Below are positions 1 to 10,499 of a DNA stretch of 64,000 nucleotides, one piece after another. Position numbers and translations under genes: made by a program. The DNA comes from Heterobasidion occidentale (lineage: Eukaryota; Basidiomycota; Agaricomycetes; Russulales; Bondarzewiaceae). Numbering within the stretch: position 1 is the stretch's first letter; each line of letters starts with the position of its first letter. Below the pieces are notes generated by a model, which saw only the letters and a list, made by a program, of their open reading frames with translations, ran no database searches and was not told the DNA's origin. The stretch is from positions 248,001 through 312,000 of the forward strand of contig JBCAQO010000003.1 of NCBI GenBank assembly GCA_039111635.1, in the 5' to 3' direction.

Positions 1-3000
1 TTCCTGTCGCGTTGATGTCGGCACCTCGATCCAGCAGTAGTTGCACAATGTATTTGTAACCATGGGCTGACGCTGCCCGCAACGCGTTCCCATAGCGTCC
101 TCCTTGTGCGATGCTGTCGGCACCTCGATCCAGCAGCAGTTGCACAATGGATTCGTGACCACGAATAGATGCCGCCTGCAGCGCGCTCCCGTGATCTCCT
201 CCTTGCGCGTTGACATTAGCACCTTCGGTCAGTAACCATTTTGAGATATCTAGAAATCCTGCACTGCATGAATAGTACAGAGGGTCAGGGATGGTGTTGG
301 CTTCACGATGCCATTTTGGGGAATCCCCGCTTCGATCCAGATCATACATCCTGATCCAATTCAAGAAATATGCCCGCCGGGAAGGATGGAAGAACTCTTG
401 TACCAGTTCCTGTAGAGGCTGAGGAGTGTCGGGGCCCTGCTGCTGGAAATGGTCGACCCAATGCCGTGCTGCATATAGAACTAGGGAGACATCCTTTTCT
501 GTTTTGATCCTGTTCTCGTTCAACCCGTCTGTGTCGAATCGCATCAAGTATACGAGGCATGTCATGGCAATTGACCTGTTGGCGAGCTTCGCATTGACAC
601 TGTAATCCAACGCTCGACCTATTTGAATCCGTTTAGAGAGCAAGTACTCTTTGACAGAGAAGTGCGACAGTCGAATGAATCGGGCTGCCATCGTATCGTG
701 AGGGAATACAGGTCTCCACAGCTGAAATCGCCGAACATCGGCGGCACCTAGACCGGCTGACATAGAGACCAAACTGCCACATATCGTGAGCACGTCCGAC
801 GAATCGCGCATCCGGTTCTCATAGTCATAATGAGCCTTTCCTTCAGAATCTGTAGCCACAGTGACAACCTCGGCGAGTTCTCCAAGCATCATCGGACGTT
901 CTGAGAAGCAGAGAAATTGCAAGATTACATGGAAGTTCTCTTGGTGCTCATCCGGAATGTTTCGCAGAATCCGTTCATACGTCTCGTCCAGCGTTTTTGG
1001 CAGAGATCCTAAAGCCGTCTCGAGATCTTTGTGGGTAACGCAGCGTTGCAAGCTCTCCAATTGACAGCGCACCCATTGAAACCTCGATAGCACAGCACAT
1101 TCCCAATTAGTGTTGATGTTTCCGGACAATAAACCTCACTCACATCCCATCTGCACGTTTGACAAGAGTGTCTCTGATCAACGTCTTCTCCATAGCTCCC
1201 CATTTCTTCAGGTGGGTGTCGTCCTTCAGTACACTGTCAAGGTATACCTGAATGTCTTCATTGTTACGTGACATTGCATCGTGCAGATCAACGTGACGAG
1301 CGCCAGGCAAAGTGTCCATTTGTTCCTTGATTTCCTGCTCAGGCCGACTTGCAGCGAGAACGTGAAGAGGCTCCAGATCCCAGCTCTTGACTTTGGCCAA
1401 GAATTTGAGCACCTTTGTTCGCTCTGAGCCAACGCACTCATCCAGCCCATCAAGAACAATGTAAGCCTGGCTGAACGAGCCGGCGCTCTTCTTCAGAACA
1501 TCGAGCAACTCGCCCTCTGTTGGCTGCCATGAGCCGTCGTCAGTCCGTTTGTAGAGGTCTATCAACGAGTCTGGGTGTTGTTGACATAGTTGAAAGACAA
1601 GCGAATGTAGCATATTTCGATGGATCAGTTTCTCCGGGTCATTGAAGTTGAAGTAGAAATATGCCAGCGCGACAGAGGAATCAACTCGATGTTTGAGAGT
1701 CTCGATAACGGTAGAGCTGTCGCATACAAGGTGTATCAGCAGCATTCAGAGTATCGTGCCCCAGGATAGCCTTACCAAATGATTGTTTTGCCGTTGCCAG
1801 CTGTATATATGTCCTATCAGAAACTATTGCAAAAAATGAACACTTGTGGACGCACGTATACCATGAATCCACAGGAATGAGCCCGGTTTCGTCATCCAAT
1901 CCACAAAATCCTGGCTCTCTGTAAACCAGGTGCCGGTTCCATCGGTTCGTGCTTCTAGGGCTGTATTATAGTTTGTGGTCGGATCGGGCGGCTTGAGCCA
2001 CGAGCGAATCTGATTTCGGAGTGCGCTGTCTGTATCATCGACTATATATAAGATCTACGATGATCGGCTGCAAAGAAGGGCATACCTCCTAAGGCTTGCA
2101 CGTTGCGGGAAGTTTGCATCGCCGTCACTAATGTCACGGCAGCGACCATTGAGAACTCCTCTTTCGATAACGTCCTTAGTTTCTGCATAGCATCCGACAC
2201 CTCCGTATCCTTCCAGAAGAGTTCCCTCCAGTATTTACCTGAAAAATACTATTAGTCATGCTCTAGGATTGGCAGTACGCGTTCTCACTAGCACGGTTTT
2301 GCTTTGTCCACTTTGTCGCCACTCCGAGCACAACGAGCAGCTGCGAAAGGGTTTTGACAATGATTTTCTGTAGCGGTTTGGTGATTTCTTCTTGGTTGTG
2401 AACATCCAGCCGTCCAGTGAAGCCTTTGAGCTCCTCGAACATCTCAATAATTAGGTCATACTTCACACTGACATCATTTGCAGCCTAACACGATGTCAGG
2501 GTTGAAGTATATTCTCGAATGGGTGAGGGCACACGTACCTTGAGCAATACCCGAATAGCGACAGATACCGCTTTCGCTGGTGGAACCACCTGATATCATC
2601 AGTATGAGACATGTCTCGGCAATCTGGACAGAGGCGATGCTCACTCCCGCTATACCCTCTGCTATCGCCTCCGAGGAGATATTTACCAGTTCCAGAAATG
2701 GCCTGATCGCATCTCGGATGTTCTTGCTATTCTTTCTATACTCTTTGAATTTGTTCAGCTCGCTGTCAAGAATCCCAAAAAGGGCATCAGGGGAATCGGC
2801 CCCTAGCCCGCCTTCAATAAGATGGTAGCCCTCAGTATGTTGGTTATAGGTCGTGACTGCTCCACCCCAGATCTCCTCGAATGGCAATCTGGAATTCAGA
2901 TCCGGCGCCTTCGACAAGAGGGGCTGTGGGACCTCCTGCTTGGATACCATCTTCAGTTTCCCTATGGCAGCTGCTAGTTGCGTATCCTTCCCCCCAATGA

Positions 3001-3681
3001 CCTTGTCGTGTCGGTCTAGAAAGCTCCATCAGACCTGTCTAGTGTAGAGTGGAAGCTCTTACTGAACCAATTCTGCTTCCTCCGCTTTGTGGCCATTCCG
3101 AGCACCACGAGCAGCTGGGCGAGGACACCAACAATGAATCTCTTGAGATGCTCGGTGATCTCTTGTTGGACGCCGACATCCAGACATCCGATCGGGTCTC
3201 TCAGCTCCTCGAACATTCCAATGATCATGTTGTAATTTGCACTGACGTCCTTAGCAGCCTAAATTGACAGCGGCGTTCAGGTGCATCCTCATACGAGGAC
3301 AGGGACACTCACCCTTAGCAGTACCCGAATAGCAATAGAGATTGATTGCGCTGGTGGGAATGCCTGGTATCACCAAGATTCGGTATATGCGTCAGGAATA
3401 TGGCCACACGCGGTGCTCACCGTCACTAAATTCTCGCCAATCGTCCTTGAGGATGTGATGACCAGTTCCAGAACTGGCTGAATCGCATTTCTGACTCTTG
3501 TCCTATTTGTCTGATAATGCTTGCAGCTTTGTAGCTCGTCGTCGAGGAATCTGAAAAGAGCATCGGGGGAATCCGCCTCGAGCCAGACTTCGAAAGAGCC
3601 GCGCTGAGTGGTTTCTTTGTATTTGGTGAGTGCTGATGACCATATTTCCTGGAATTGCAATTCAGGGTTCGGATCAGTCAT
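1..3681 (-). CDS. NLR1: STAND protein with two Goodbye-like modules, NACHT and ankyrin repeats (C-terminus outside window)
   Basis: Fungal NLR-type signalling ATPase, probably for non-self recognition or programmed cell death. The start is the ATG at 3681 (MTDPNPELQFQEIW). Exons read: 3681-3421, 3363-3313, 3258-3063, 3015-2645, 2589-2539, 2484-2289, 2238-2086, 2029-1856, 1800-1776, 1716-1144 and 1082-1. Phases are consistent, giving about 1044 codons up to the edge. Exons 1-3 encode a Goodbye-like domain; the fourth exon joins a shortened linker to a second copy of the domain (LPFEEIWGGAV), followed by the usual linker. A P-loop GNGKT lies on a 25-nt exon, then Walker B-like VLDGLDEC, a winged-helix region (LCFSERPMML) and the start of an ankyrin array (QLLLDRGAD). 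No in-frame stop was seen in these exons. NLR2 and NLR3 each have only one Goodbye-like module. The name Goodbye (fungal STAND N-terminal) is by resemblance. Confidence 0.88.
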
Positions 3682-4039
3682 GCCCGACAAAGCCTTCTGT
3701 GGGACAAGGATAAGGGGGGGAGATGAGAGAGGGCGATGGAACAACGTTGAGGAGACCGTACGACAACAGCAACGAAGAGTGAGCGCTACGTCGGACCTCT
3801 ATTGATAGAGATCAGTGATATGTCACATTCGACACAGCTTTTGGAGAGACAATGGCCTAAGATAAAGGGATCTGAAGTCAGGTAAAGCTGATTATTCATC
3901 ATCAGCTCCGCCTTTGGTGAGCGGTGCGTGCGAGAAACCTGCATATCTTACCTCCTAGCGCTGACCCCTTCCTCTCTATCGCCGTCCTCCACCATCCAGA
4001 AATCCGAATCCTCAATCCGATCAACTTACGATGTTGGAA

Positions 4040-4480
4040 CGAGTATGTTCACTAAGAGCTCGTTGTTTCCAATGTCTGTGACGTGCGTAAGGAAAGTTTT
4101 GGGCAGTTCGAGCAGACATCACGTGCAGCACCGCCGATGGCTCCGCGAATTTTGTAGGCCTCGTCGTCCACCCACTCGCTTTTATTACCTCCGACGATGA
4201 GCAAACGCTCAAACTCGTGCGTTGGCAAAGCTCTTCGCATCCCTAACAACCTTTTCTACCTCTCGAGCTCGTCGAGCGCCCCGAACAGACTACAACCCTT
4301 CTCATCTCTCATAACTTTGGCAGATCTAGCCCACTACCAGCTCTCTCTTTTGACGACGTCTTCGGCTCCATCCACCGCCCTAGCGTTATCTGCGAAATTT
4401 CCTAACAAGCCTGCCACGAACGTCTCGTCCTCTGCACCTACGCCTGCAGCATTCGGCCATACTCAGGGCACTCCCCAAGC
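4040..4480 (+). pseudogene. Decayed copy of the eRF3 promoter and 5' coding region (copy a)
   Basis: The stretch aligns by eye with the intact eRF3 upstream region and first exon (about 17940-18380). Shared blocks include the upstream segment with ACATCACGTGC, the start context ATGAGCAAAC (ATG at 4197), GCATCCC and the GAGCGCCCCGAACAGAC block. Indels have destroyed the frame: the PAM2-like segment of the real protein is not readable and no GTPase domain follows. It lies divergent to the NLR1 5' end, the same arrangement as NLR2/eRF3 at 17.5-18.1 kb. This is a relic of segmental duplication. Confidence 0.72.
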
Positions 4481-4660
4481 CTTCAAAATAGTCGCGCTCG
4501 GTGTCTTGTTTGTATTGAGTGAGCTCCGATGATATCCGAATTCTGTCATGTTCGACAATGAGTTCTACAGGACTGGGGTAATGACGGAGGGTGATGGAAC
4601 CGTCAGACTACAGCCACAAGGGGCGAGCACTTCAGTGAGTTGATTACAAGATGATGACGT
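4480..4660 (-). pseudogene. NLR 5'-end fragment (start region and upstream)
   Basis: About 180 bp matches, on the minus strand, the first-exon start region and leader of NLR1 (3610-3790) and NLR2 (17380-17560). The shared pieces include the segment around the start codon (TCTGTCATGTTCGAC on the plus strand, as in NLR2). Only the start region remains; no downstream NLR exons are attached. It separates two eRF3 5' relics, so the order is NLR1, eRF3 relic a, NLR fragment, eRF3 relic b. Confidence 0.62.
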
Positions 4661-4849
4661 TCCAGTGAAATGCCTTATTCCAAAACAAAACGCGAAAAGT
4701 TTTGTCGACTAGAACAGCTCCGACCCCGGTCCACTACATGCAAGACATATACGAGCCTTATCTAGCCCTGACCCTTTCCACCATCCCGATCCCCAAGTGT
4801 AGAAGTAAAGCGATTACAGAGAATGAAGCTGTAAAGGAACGCGTGCACT

Positions 4850-5030
4850 TGTGGTTTCTGATGTCTGTGGGGTGCACCGCGGAAAGAAAGTTTCGGACGA
4901 GAGGTTCGAGGGAACATCACGTGCAACGCTGGCAGCTCCACCTGGCTCCACGGAAGGCCTCTCCTCGTCGCCCATGCACTCGCCCTCATCACTTCCGATG
5001 ATGAGCAAGTACCTCCCGCTAAATCATCAA
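4850..5030 (+). pseudogene. Second, shorter eRF3 5' relic (copy b)
   Basis: The stretch matches the eRF3 upstream region again: a TCTGATGTCTGTGG-like leader, ACATCACGTGC, a CTCCTCGTCGCCCA-type block, a CATCACTT run and ATGAGCAA at 5001. Similarity stops a few codons after the ATG. It is shorter than copy a and adjoins the 0.5-kb duplicated block that follows. Confidence 0.6.
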
Positions 5031-5560
5031 ATTTGGATGCAGACTAGGAATCAATCATCCCTGAACCGCACCTACTCGCAGTCTCTTCACCGAATATCAC
5101 TCCGAGCTGTATGCACGAGGGAACACCGCGAACCTCACTGCCGAGCGTCTTTACTCTTGTAAGTCTTTCTGACTCGCTCTCGCTTGGCTATTTCTAAGTA
5201 TGCCACGACGCGTCACTTGCACCACAATGATTCTTCGCCACGCCTGGGACCCTCGTACAAAATCCGCTGGGGTCGGCAATGACGCGCAAGGAATCATGAC
5301 TCAGTCTCAGTCAGTCCAACTGGCACCTATAAGGAGCAAAAAGGCTGTCGTTTGAAGGGCAGGTTATATACACCTCAGGTGCTCGCACAGGACAACATAA
5401 TATGATTTAAATCCGTCCAGAAAGACATGAGTCAAAACTTCTGTCCGTCAGCTCCTTGAGGGCTCCGCATGCTCCAATGTGTGTAATCTATCCTCACATC
5501 CCCTACTCATTATTGGAAGAAGACAATCTTAAATTAGATGGTTCATGTAGACTGGAGGCT
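5030..5560 (+). repeat. 0.5-kb duplicated block, copy 1 (inverted copy at 41.6-42.1 kb)
   Basis: This block is strongly similar to the reverse complement of about 41600-42110. Shared landmarks include CGCGAACCTCACTGC, GTAAGTCTTTCTGAC, CTTCGCCACGCCTGGGA, AATGACGCGCAAG, AAAAGGCTGTCGTTT, GTGCTCGCACAGG-like and ATCTATCCTCA. Short readable stretches (ANLTAE, VIYPHI, LLEEDNL) suggest it derives from a protein-coding gene, but no family was recognised. In both places it lies between the rearranged NLR material and the next conserved gene. Confidence 0.7.
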
Positions 5561-5725
5561 AGAGTGCCTTTCGAAACCCCTCTGACGGACCCCATTTCCG
5601 GGCTTGTCAGAACATACCGAAATGCTGATGTGGATCATCATCTGGTGCCGGAACTGAACACTGCTAGTTTCTCCGACGCATATGCGACACAACGGCGGCA
5701 GAGCGGCGCGGAGAACATCATTGAA

Positions 5726-5742
5726 AGCACATAAAGAGGATG
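5726..5742 (+). promoter_or_regulatory. Conserved TATA-like element upstream of S28 peptidase A
   Basis: AAAGCACATAAAGAGG lies about 60-75 bp before the start codon. The same element occurs upstream of S28 peptidase B (34733-34748, minus strand) and, with one extra A, upstream of S28 peptidase C (46712-46728). Conservation across a diverged paralog suggests a core promoter; no transcript start is known. Confidence 0.5.
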
Positions 5743-5801
5743 AAGGTTCGTTGATAACTCTTCATTCCCTTTTGCTGTGCGCTGTTCATACCGGGATCCG
5801 C

Positions 5802-8104
5802 ATGACGATGCTGCGTCTGCTTGCTATCCTCCTCTCTCTGCTCTCCTTGTCTGGGCTTGCTGTAGCCAGACTCCCAGACGGGCGTCTACACGCAAACTTG
5901 GCTCCTAGACCCGCTGTCCCTCCTGTGACTGCGCCTTCCAATGCTGTGGTCCACGCGACAACCGCAGCGACGATTCCGCTATACAATACGACGTATATCT
6001 TCGAGCAGCTGATAGATCATACCAACCCTAGCTTGGGCAAGTTTCAACAGCGGTACTGGCATACATGGGAGTTCTACGAGTCCGGTAAAGTCTTAGCGTG
6101 TTGACCATTATCAGCATATCTGACGAATCACGGCCGTACTTCAGGGGGACCTATCATTTTGATGACACCGGGAGAAGCGAATGCGGCCGGCAAGCCTCTT
6201 TTTCTGCGGCGACGCTTCTCGCCTTCCGCTGATATTCTATGCTGAACAGGATCTACCGCATTCCTCACAAACATGACTATTAACGGCCAGATCGCTCAGC
6301 AGCAAAAAGGCGCGACGATCGTCCTCGAGCATCGTTTCTACGGGTTGTCGAACCCGTATAACAACTTATCCGTCGCGAGTTTGAGGTTCCACACGATTCA
6401 GCAGGCGATCGACGACCTCGAGTATTTTGCCAAAAATGTCAAGCTGCCTATGCCTGGCGGAGGAGATGTGGTCCCTGGTCGTGCGCCATGGGTCTTGATC
6501 GGAGGCAGTTACTCAGGTGAGTTCTTGAATTGATACGATTGGACGATGCCCTGATGTCGACGTCTCGAAGGCGCACTGACAAGTTGGACTATGGTCAAGT
6601 GAGCTACAATTTGCCCCTCTTCCATTAAAATTCTAACTTTGGATCTCTCGACAGCAAACCTGGCGTATTTTGGGCTGGGTACGCATCATCTGCCGTGGTG
6701 CAGGCCATTCTGTAAGTGGTGTTACTAGGAGGGGACGGTCGAAGAGGTCTCACACCTTTCATGTATTCTGCCAGCGACTACTGGGGGTACTACGAGCCGA
6801 TTCGCAAGTTCATGCCACAGAACTGCTCGGCCGACGTTGAGGTGGTGATTGCACATTTCGACCAAGTCTTCATGAACGGGACGCAATCCCAAATTAACAC
6901 TCTCAAGAACGAATTTGGCATGGGGACGGTGACGCACCTTGACGATGTCACTGGAGCATGTGCGTTTCATGTCATTGAATTTCTCATCTTCCGTGGGATA
7001 ACACTTTGAAACACAAAACCAGTACGTAACAATCTGTGGGACTGGCAATCCTTGCAACCGTCTACAGGTCCGGGGGCTCAGTTCTTCCAATTTTGTGATG
7101 CATTGGAGGTCAAGAACGGAGTCAACGCTCCTGCGAGCGGCTGGGGCGCTGATCACGCTGTCAGTGCTTGGGGTTCCTATTTCAGAAACACCTATCTTCC
7201 TCTCAGTAAGTGGCCAAAATTCGAGCCCTCGACATCGAAACTGATAGACACCGATCAGTCTGTGGCGGAGAGGATGCCGAGTAAGTCTTTTCAAATGCTG
7301 TGCTTCGATCATCTGTCTAACATGTTCTTCCTTTTAACAGAGGCTGCCTGAGCACGTACTCGGCAAACCGGAGTTACTGGACTGACATTTCGGTTGACAA
7401 TGTCGACCGATCGTGGAATTGGATAGTGTAGGTTTTGACGATCAGTGAGAGATTTCATGACTCAACACAGAATTCACCTCCAGATGCAATGAAGTGGGGT
7501 TTTGGCGGGATGCCGCACCAGTAAATTATCCCACCCTCGTCTCTCGCCTCATCCAACCAGCGGGTGATGAGGTAAATCCGTCTCTGACTATTGTTCGCTT
7601 TTGAAGCTCGTACTTACAGTTCTTCGTCACCGTTCTTGCAGAGACAATGTCAGCAAATGTTCCCTGCCGCATTCAGTTCCCCACCTGTACCGGACGTCGA
7701 GAAAACAAATATCGCATACGATGGGTGGAATGTCACAATTGACCGCCTCTTCTTCGCAAATGGTCAACGTGCGTATCTACATCGCCAGTGGTAGGTATCG
7801 TTGATTGATGATATTCCGCCTTGTTCTGTTCTTGTTAGGCGACCCATGGCGCGAGGCGACTGTCTCTGCTGACGGCGTGGACGTCCAAAGCACTCCAAGC
7901 CAGCCAGTCGCGGTGGGCGATGGCTACCACAGCTCCGACCTTCTGACAAGGAACGCGCATGTCGACGCCACGATCAAGAAAGTGCAAAGCGAGGGGCTGG
8001 CGAGCATGAAGGCATGGTTAGCGGACTGGACTCCTACTGGCTCCAACCGGGAGCTGGACAGGGCTGCATACATAAGGAAGTACCCTGTAAGGAGAGATGA
8101 GTAG
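5802..8104 (+). CDS. S28-family serine carboxypeptidase/prolyl peptidase, paralog A
   Basis: Predicted secreted serine peptidase of family S28 (lysosomal Pro-X carboxypeptidase / acid prolyl endopeptidase type). A signal peptide follows the start (MTMLRLLAILLSLLSLSG). The nucleophile motif is GGSYSG, with later DPW and GYHSSDLL carrying the likely Asp and His. Twelve exons were read: 5802-6084, 6145-6189, 6250-6516, 6571-6598, 6655-6711, 6775-6959, 7023-7205, 7259-7280, 7341-7427, 7484-7571, 7642-7768 and 7839-8104. The total is 1638 nt, 545 aa, normal for the family. Intron 2 starts with GC, and exon 8 is 22 nt long. Paralog B is nearly the same across exons, introns and flanks; paralog C is more distant. 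A and the others differ at the residue after the catalytic-region His (Ser here, Cys in B and C). Confidence 0.9.
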
Positions 8105-8344
8105 ACATTCGACTCCCCTTGAATAGTATCTGAAGGAACGCTCAAAATATATGGATTTTTAGTCACATTCTGTCTGATTGAGAAGTCTGATTGAACAGGT
8201 GTATGCTCTGAATGCAGATCCGCGTGTACCTCAGCCGCTGAAGAAGTGATTATATGTGCTAGAAACATCGGCGTTGAGTAAATCGCAAAAACAGTCGAGT
8301 CAATACATACTTCTTAGATTTTCTGTGAGTGACAGACAGGAGAG

Positions 8345-8750
8345 GTCTTAAGCTTGGCGCTCCACCCCGTAGTAGCGACATCTCAGTACTGAGAGAGTGA
8401 CCATCTAGGATCATGTTCGTCGTGACTAGTGTCGTGTCGCTGGCATCAATAGGGTTGAGGTAGTGGAGCAGATGCGCGCGCAACGCTGAAAGTAGGTGTC
8501 GAACTTCTCCATTTGACATCCTCGTAATGATGCCTGTGGTTCGATTCAATGCCTCGAAGTAAACAAGGATTATCTCGTCTGGAGATGTGCAAGGTCCCCG
8601 CACGAGCCCTTTAATTCATGCGGTCACTCACGGCCTTCGCCCCAGATTCGCAGAGTGTCATTATCGCATGAATGTTCCCACTGGAGATTTTCAGGAAGGT
8701 GTTTACCCAACGCTATCAACCCGGCATAAATTTCAATCGTCGTTCAAATT
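8345..8750 (-). CDS. Hypothetical protein fragment, unrecognised
   Basis: The minus strand reads a plausible exon pair. An upstream piece (GLIALGKHLPENLQWEHS, then TLRIWGEG) ends at a GTGAGT donor near 8625. After a short intron comes a piece containing GPCTSPDEIILVYFEALN and MSNGEVRHLLSALRAHL. No start codon or terminus was fixed and no family was recognised. It lies just beyond the point where similarity to the S28 B segment ends (about 8345), so its 3' end may have been cut by that rearrangement. Confidence 0.35.
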
Positions 8751-8910
8751 AGATTGAAATATACGCTCTATCACTCGAACCACGTTTGCTGCCACCGTCC
8801 AAAAATTACGGTACATGCTCCAGTAAGTATGTTGCAGATCGTTCCCATCTTCAATATCGAGAGCAAGACCCGTTTCTTCCCGCACCATCTCTGGCGCCAA
8901 TCATCCTGAT

Positions 8911-10104
8911 TCACTGGGCCCTTCGCTCCTCTTCCATCGCCTTCTGCTCCTCCATGGCCTTCCTGATATCGGCAGCCGCGCGCACGGTCTGCAGCACACC
9001 CTGCACCCGCGTCGGCTGCCAGTTCTTCGGGAACCGTTCTTTGTTCCACCAGTCTTCGAGCAGCTCGCACGTGACCTTATCCTTCAGCGGCGCCTCTGTC
9101 TCCGCTGCCCCGCCTCCGGCCCCAGCGCGCTGCCCGAATACGCCGAGCACGAGCGCCATCTCCCCCCGCGCGATCTCCGCATGCACGCGGTCCAGCGGCA
9201 CAGGGAGCCCACCCTCCCTGCGCACGCGCGCGTGTGCGACGTCGCGTGCCGTCAGCACGTGCCCGTCCGCCGAGTCCCGCAGCAGCGCCGCGAGCGCCTT
9301 TTTGTCGATCCTGCACGGCGCGTACTCTGCGGATGCGCGCGCATCCGTATGCGCCAGGGACGCGTTGTGCTCGATCGCGCCGTGGCGCGCGAGGTCGGCG
9401 AGGGAGAGGTGGCAGAACTGGCCGAGGAGGAGGTACGAGCCGAAGGTGAGGAAGAGGGAGAGGGGGAGGGAGAGGTGGAGTCCTTCGCGGAGGGCGGAGA
9501 TGAGCTGGGAGGCATGGATGTTGCGCCCATCGTGTGGGCTGGTTGACGCGTGTGGAGATGATGAGTAGGGCAGAGGCGGCGGAATGGGTGGTGCGTTGGG
9601 AGGGGATAGGCGAGACGTACAGGTATCCGTGGTTCGCGAGGGTGTTGAGCGCGGGGCAGGGCGAACGGGAGTCTGTCGCCTTTCTTGGCACGAACTCATG
9701 ACCCCTTCCAGGAAATGTGACTGGTTGGTGTGGTCTCTGCCTTGGATGGAGGAGCGTTCGGGGTACACTGCCGCATCAACGGCCACTTTTCATCAGCCTT
9801 TATTCTCAGAATCGCGTGGAATAAGGAAAGGTGCGTACATGGCTGCGATGAGAAGAATGAGCAGGTGTACGATGTAAAGCAGGCCGCGGCAGAACCACAA
9901 GCCCAGTCTCTGGAAGCGAAGAGAGAGGACTAGAGCCACCGTCGGTGCGGCGGATCCTGCGACAGAGGGCACGATGCTCGTGCTTGTGGTGACGATCGAC
10001 CCGGTGAGTAACGACATGGGTCGTGCGTAGGGGGGGATCCCTGAGGCTTTGAGGGACGTGGATGAGTGCGAGGGATCAGCGAGGGTCTTTATATCTGGTT
10101 CCAT
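8911..10104 (-). CDS. Membrane-anchored heme-thiolate peroxidase (unspecific peroxygenase/chloroperoxidase family)
   Basis: Uses H2O2 to oxidise or oxygenate organic substrates with a cysteine-ligated heme. Three exons: 10104-9839, 9740-9621 and 9538-8911, 1014 nt, 337 aa. Exon 1 has no cleavable signal but a hydrophobic segment near residues 70-88 (LYIVHLLILLIAAM), suggesting a signal anchor. The proximal heme motif is SPCPALNTLANHGYL (Cys about 117), joined across intron 2 to PHDGRNI. The distal motif reads AIEHNASLAHTD, so the usual EHD is EHN here. The C-terminus contains the family-typical DWWNKERFPKNW (reads EDWWNKERFPKNWQP) and ends with a charged tail (MEEQKAMEEERRAQ). An alternative start is the Met in PMSLLTG. 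The coding strand is very GC-rich, which creates long empty ORFs on the other strand. Confidence 0.85.
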
Positions 10105-10499
10105 GCACGTCAGACGTCAGATAGTCATACTCAGTCCTTGGACGGGTCCGAGATATAAAGCGGTGTCGATTTGTGCGATGTGGCGATACGAGCCTGGCAG
10201 GGATGCGACGTTAGTGCCAGCGGCTTCGTTCCTCATTTTGACTTCCGGCTCCGTGTTCCTGCACGACGGGCGTGAATTGTGGATCAGCGTCCCGCAGAGC
10301 GCTGCTCAAGCAGCCAAGATCTATACGCTCTGCGTATGTGCGGGTTTTCAGGGCCTTATGGGACGGATGGGTCTAGCGGATCAACCAGCCTGGCCGACGA
10401 CGCAGCCGTCCTCGGCTTGAGTTTCTCTCCGTGGTGGACGAAGACGAGCGATGGGGGGAGGACAGCGATTTAGGAACAGAATGCTACGGCATGATCGAG

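Noticed and set aside
8786..9568. 260-codon plus-strand ORF over the peroxidase gene
   Set aside because: It is a GC-rich antisense shadow of the heme-thiolate peroxidase exons, with low-complexity Ser/Arg/Ala composition and no domain.
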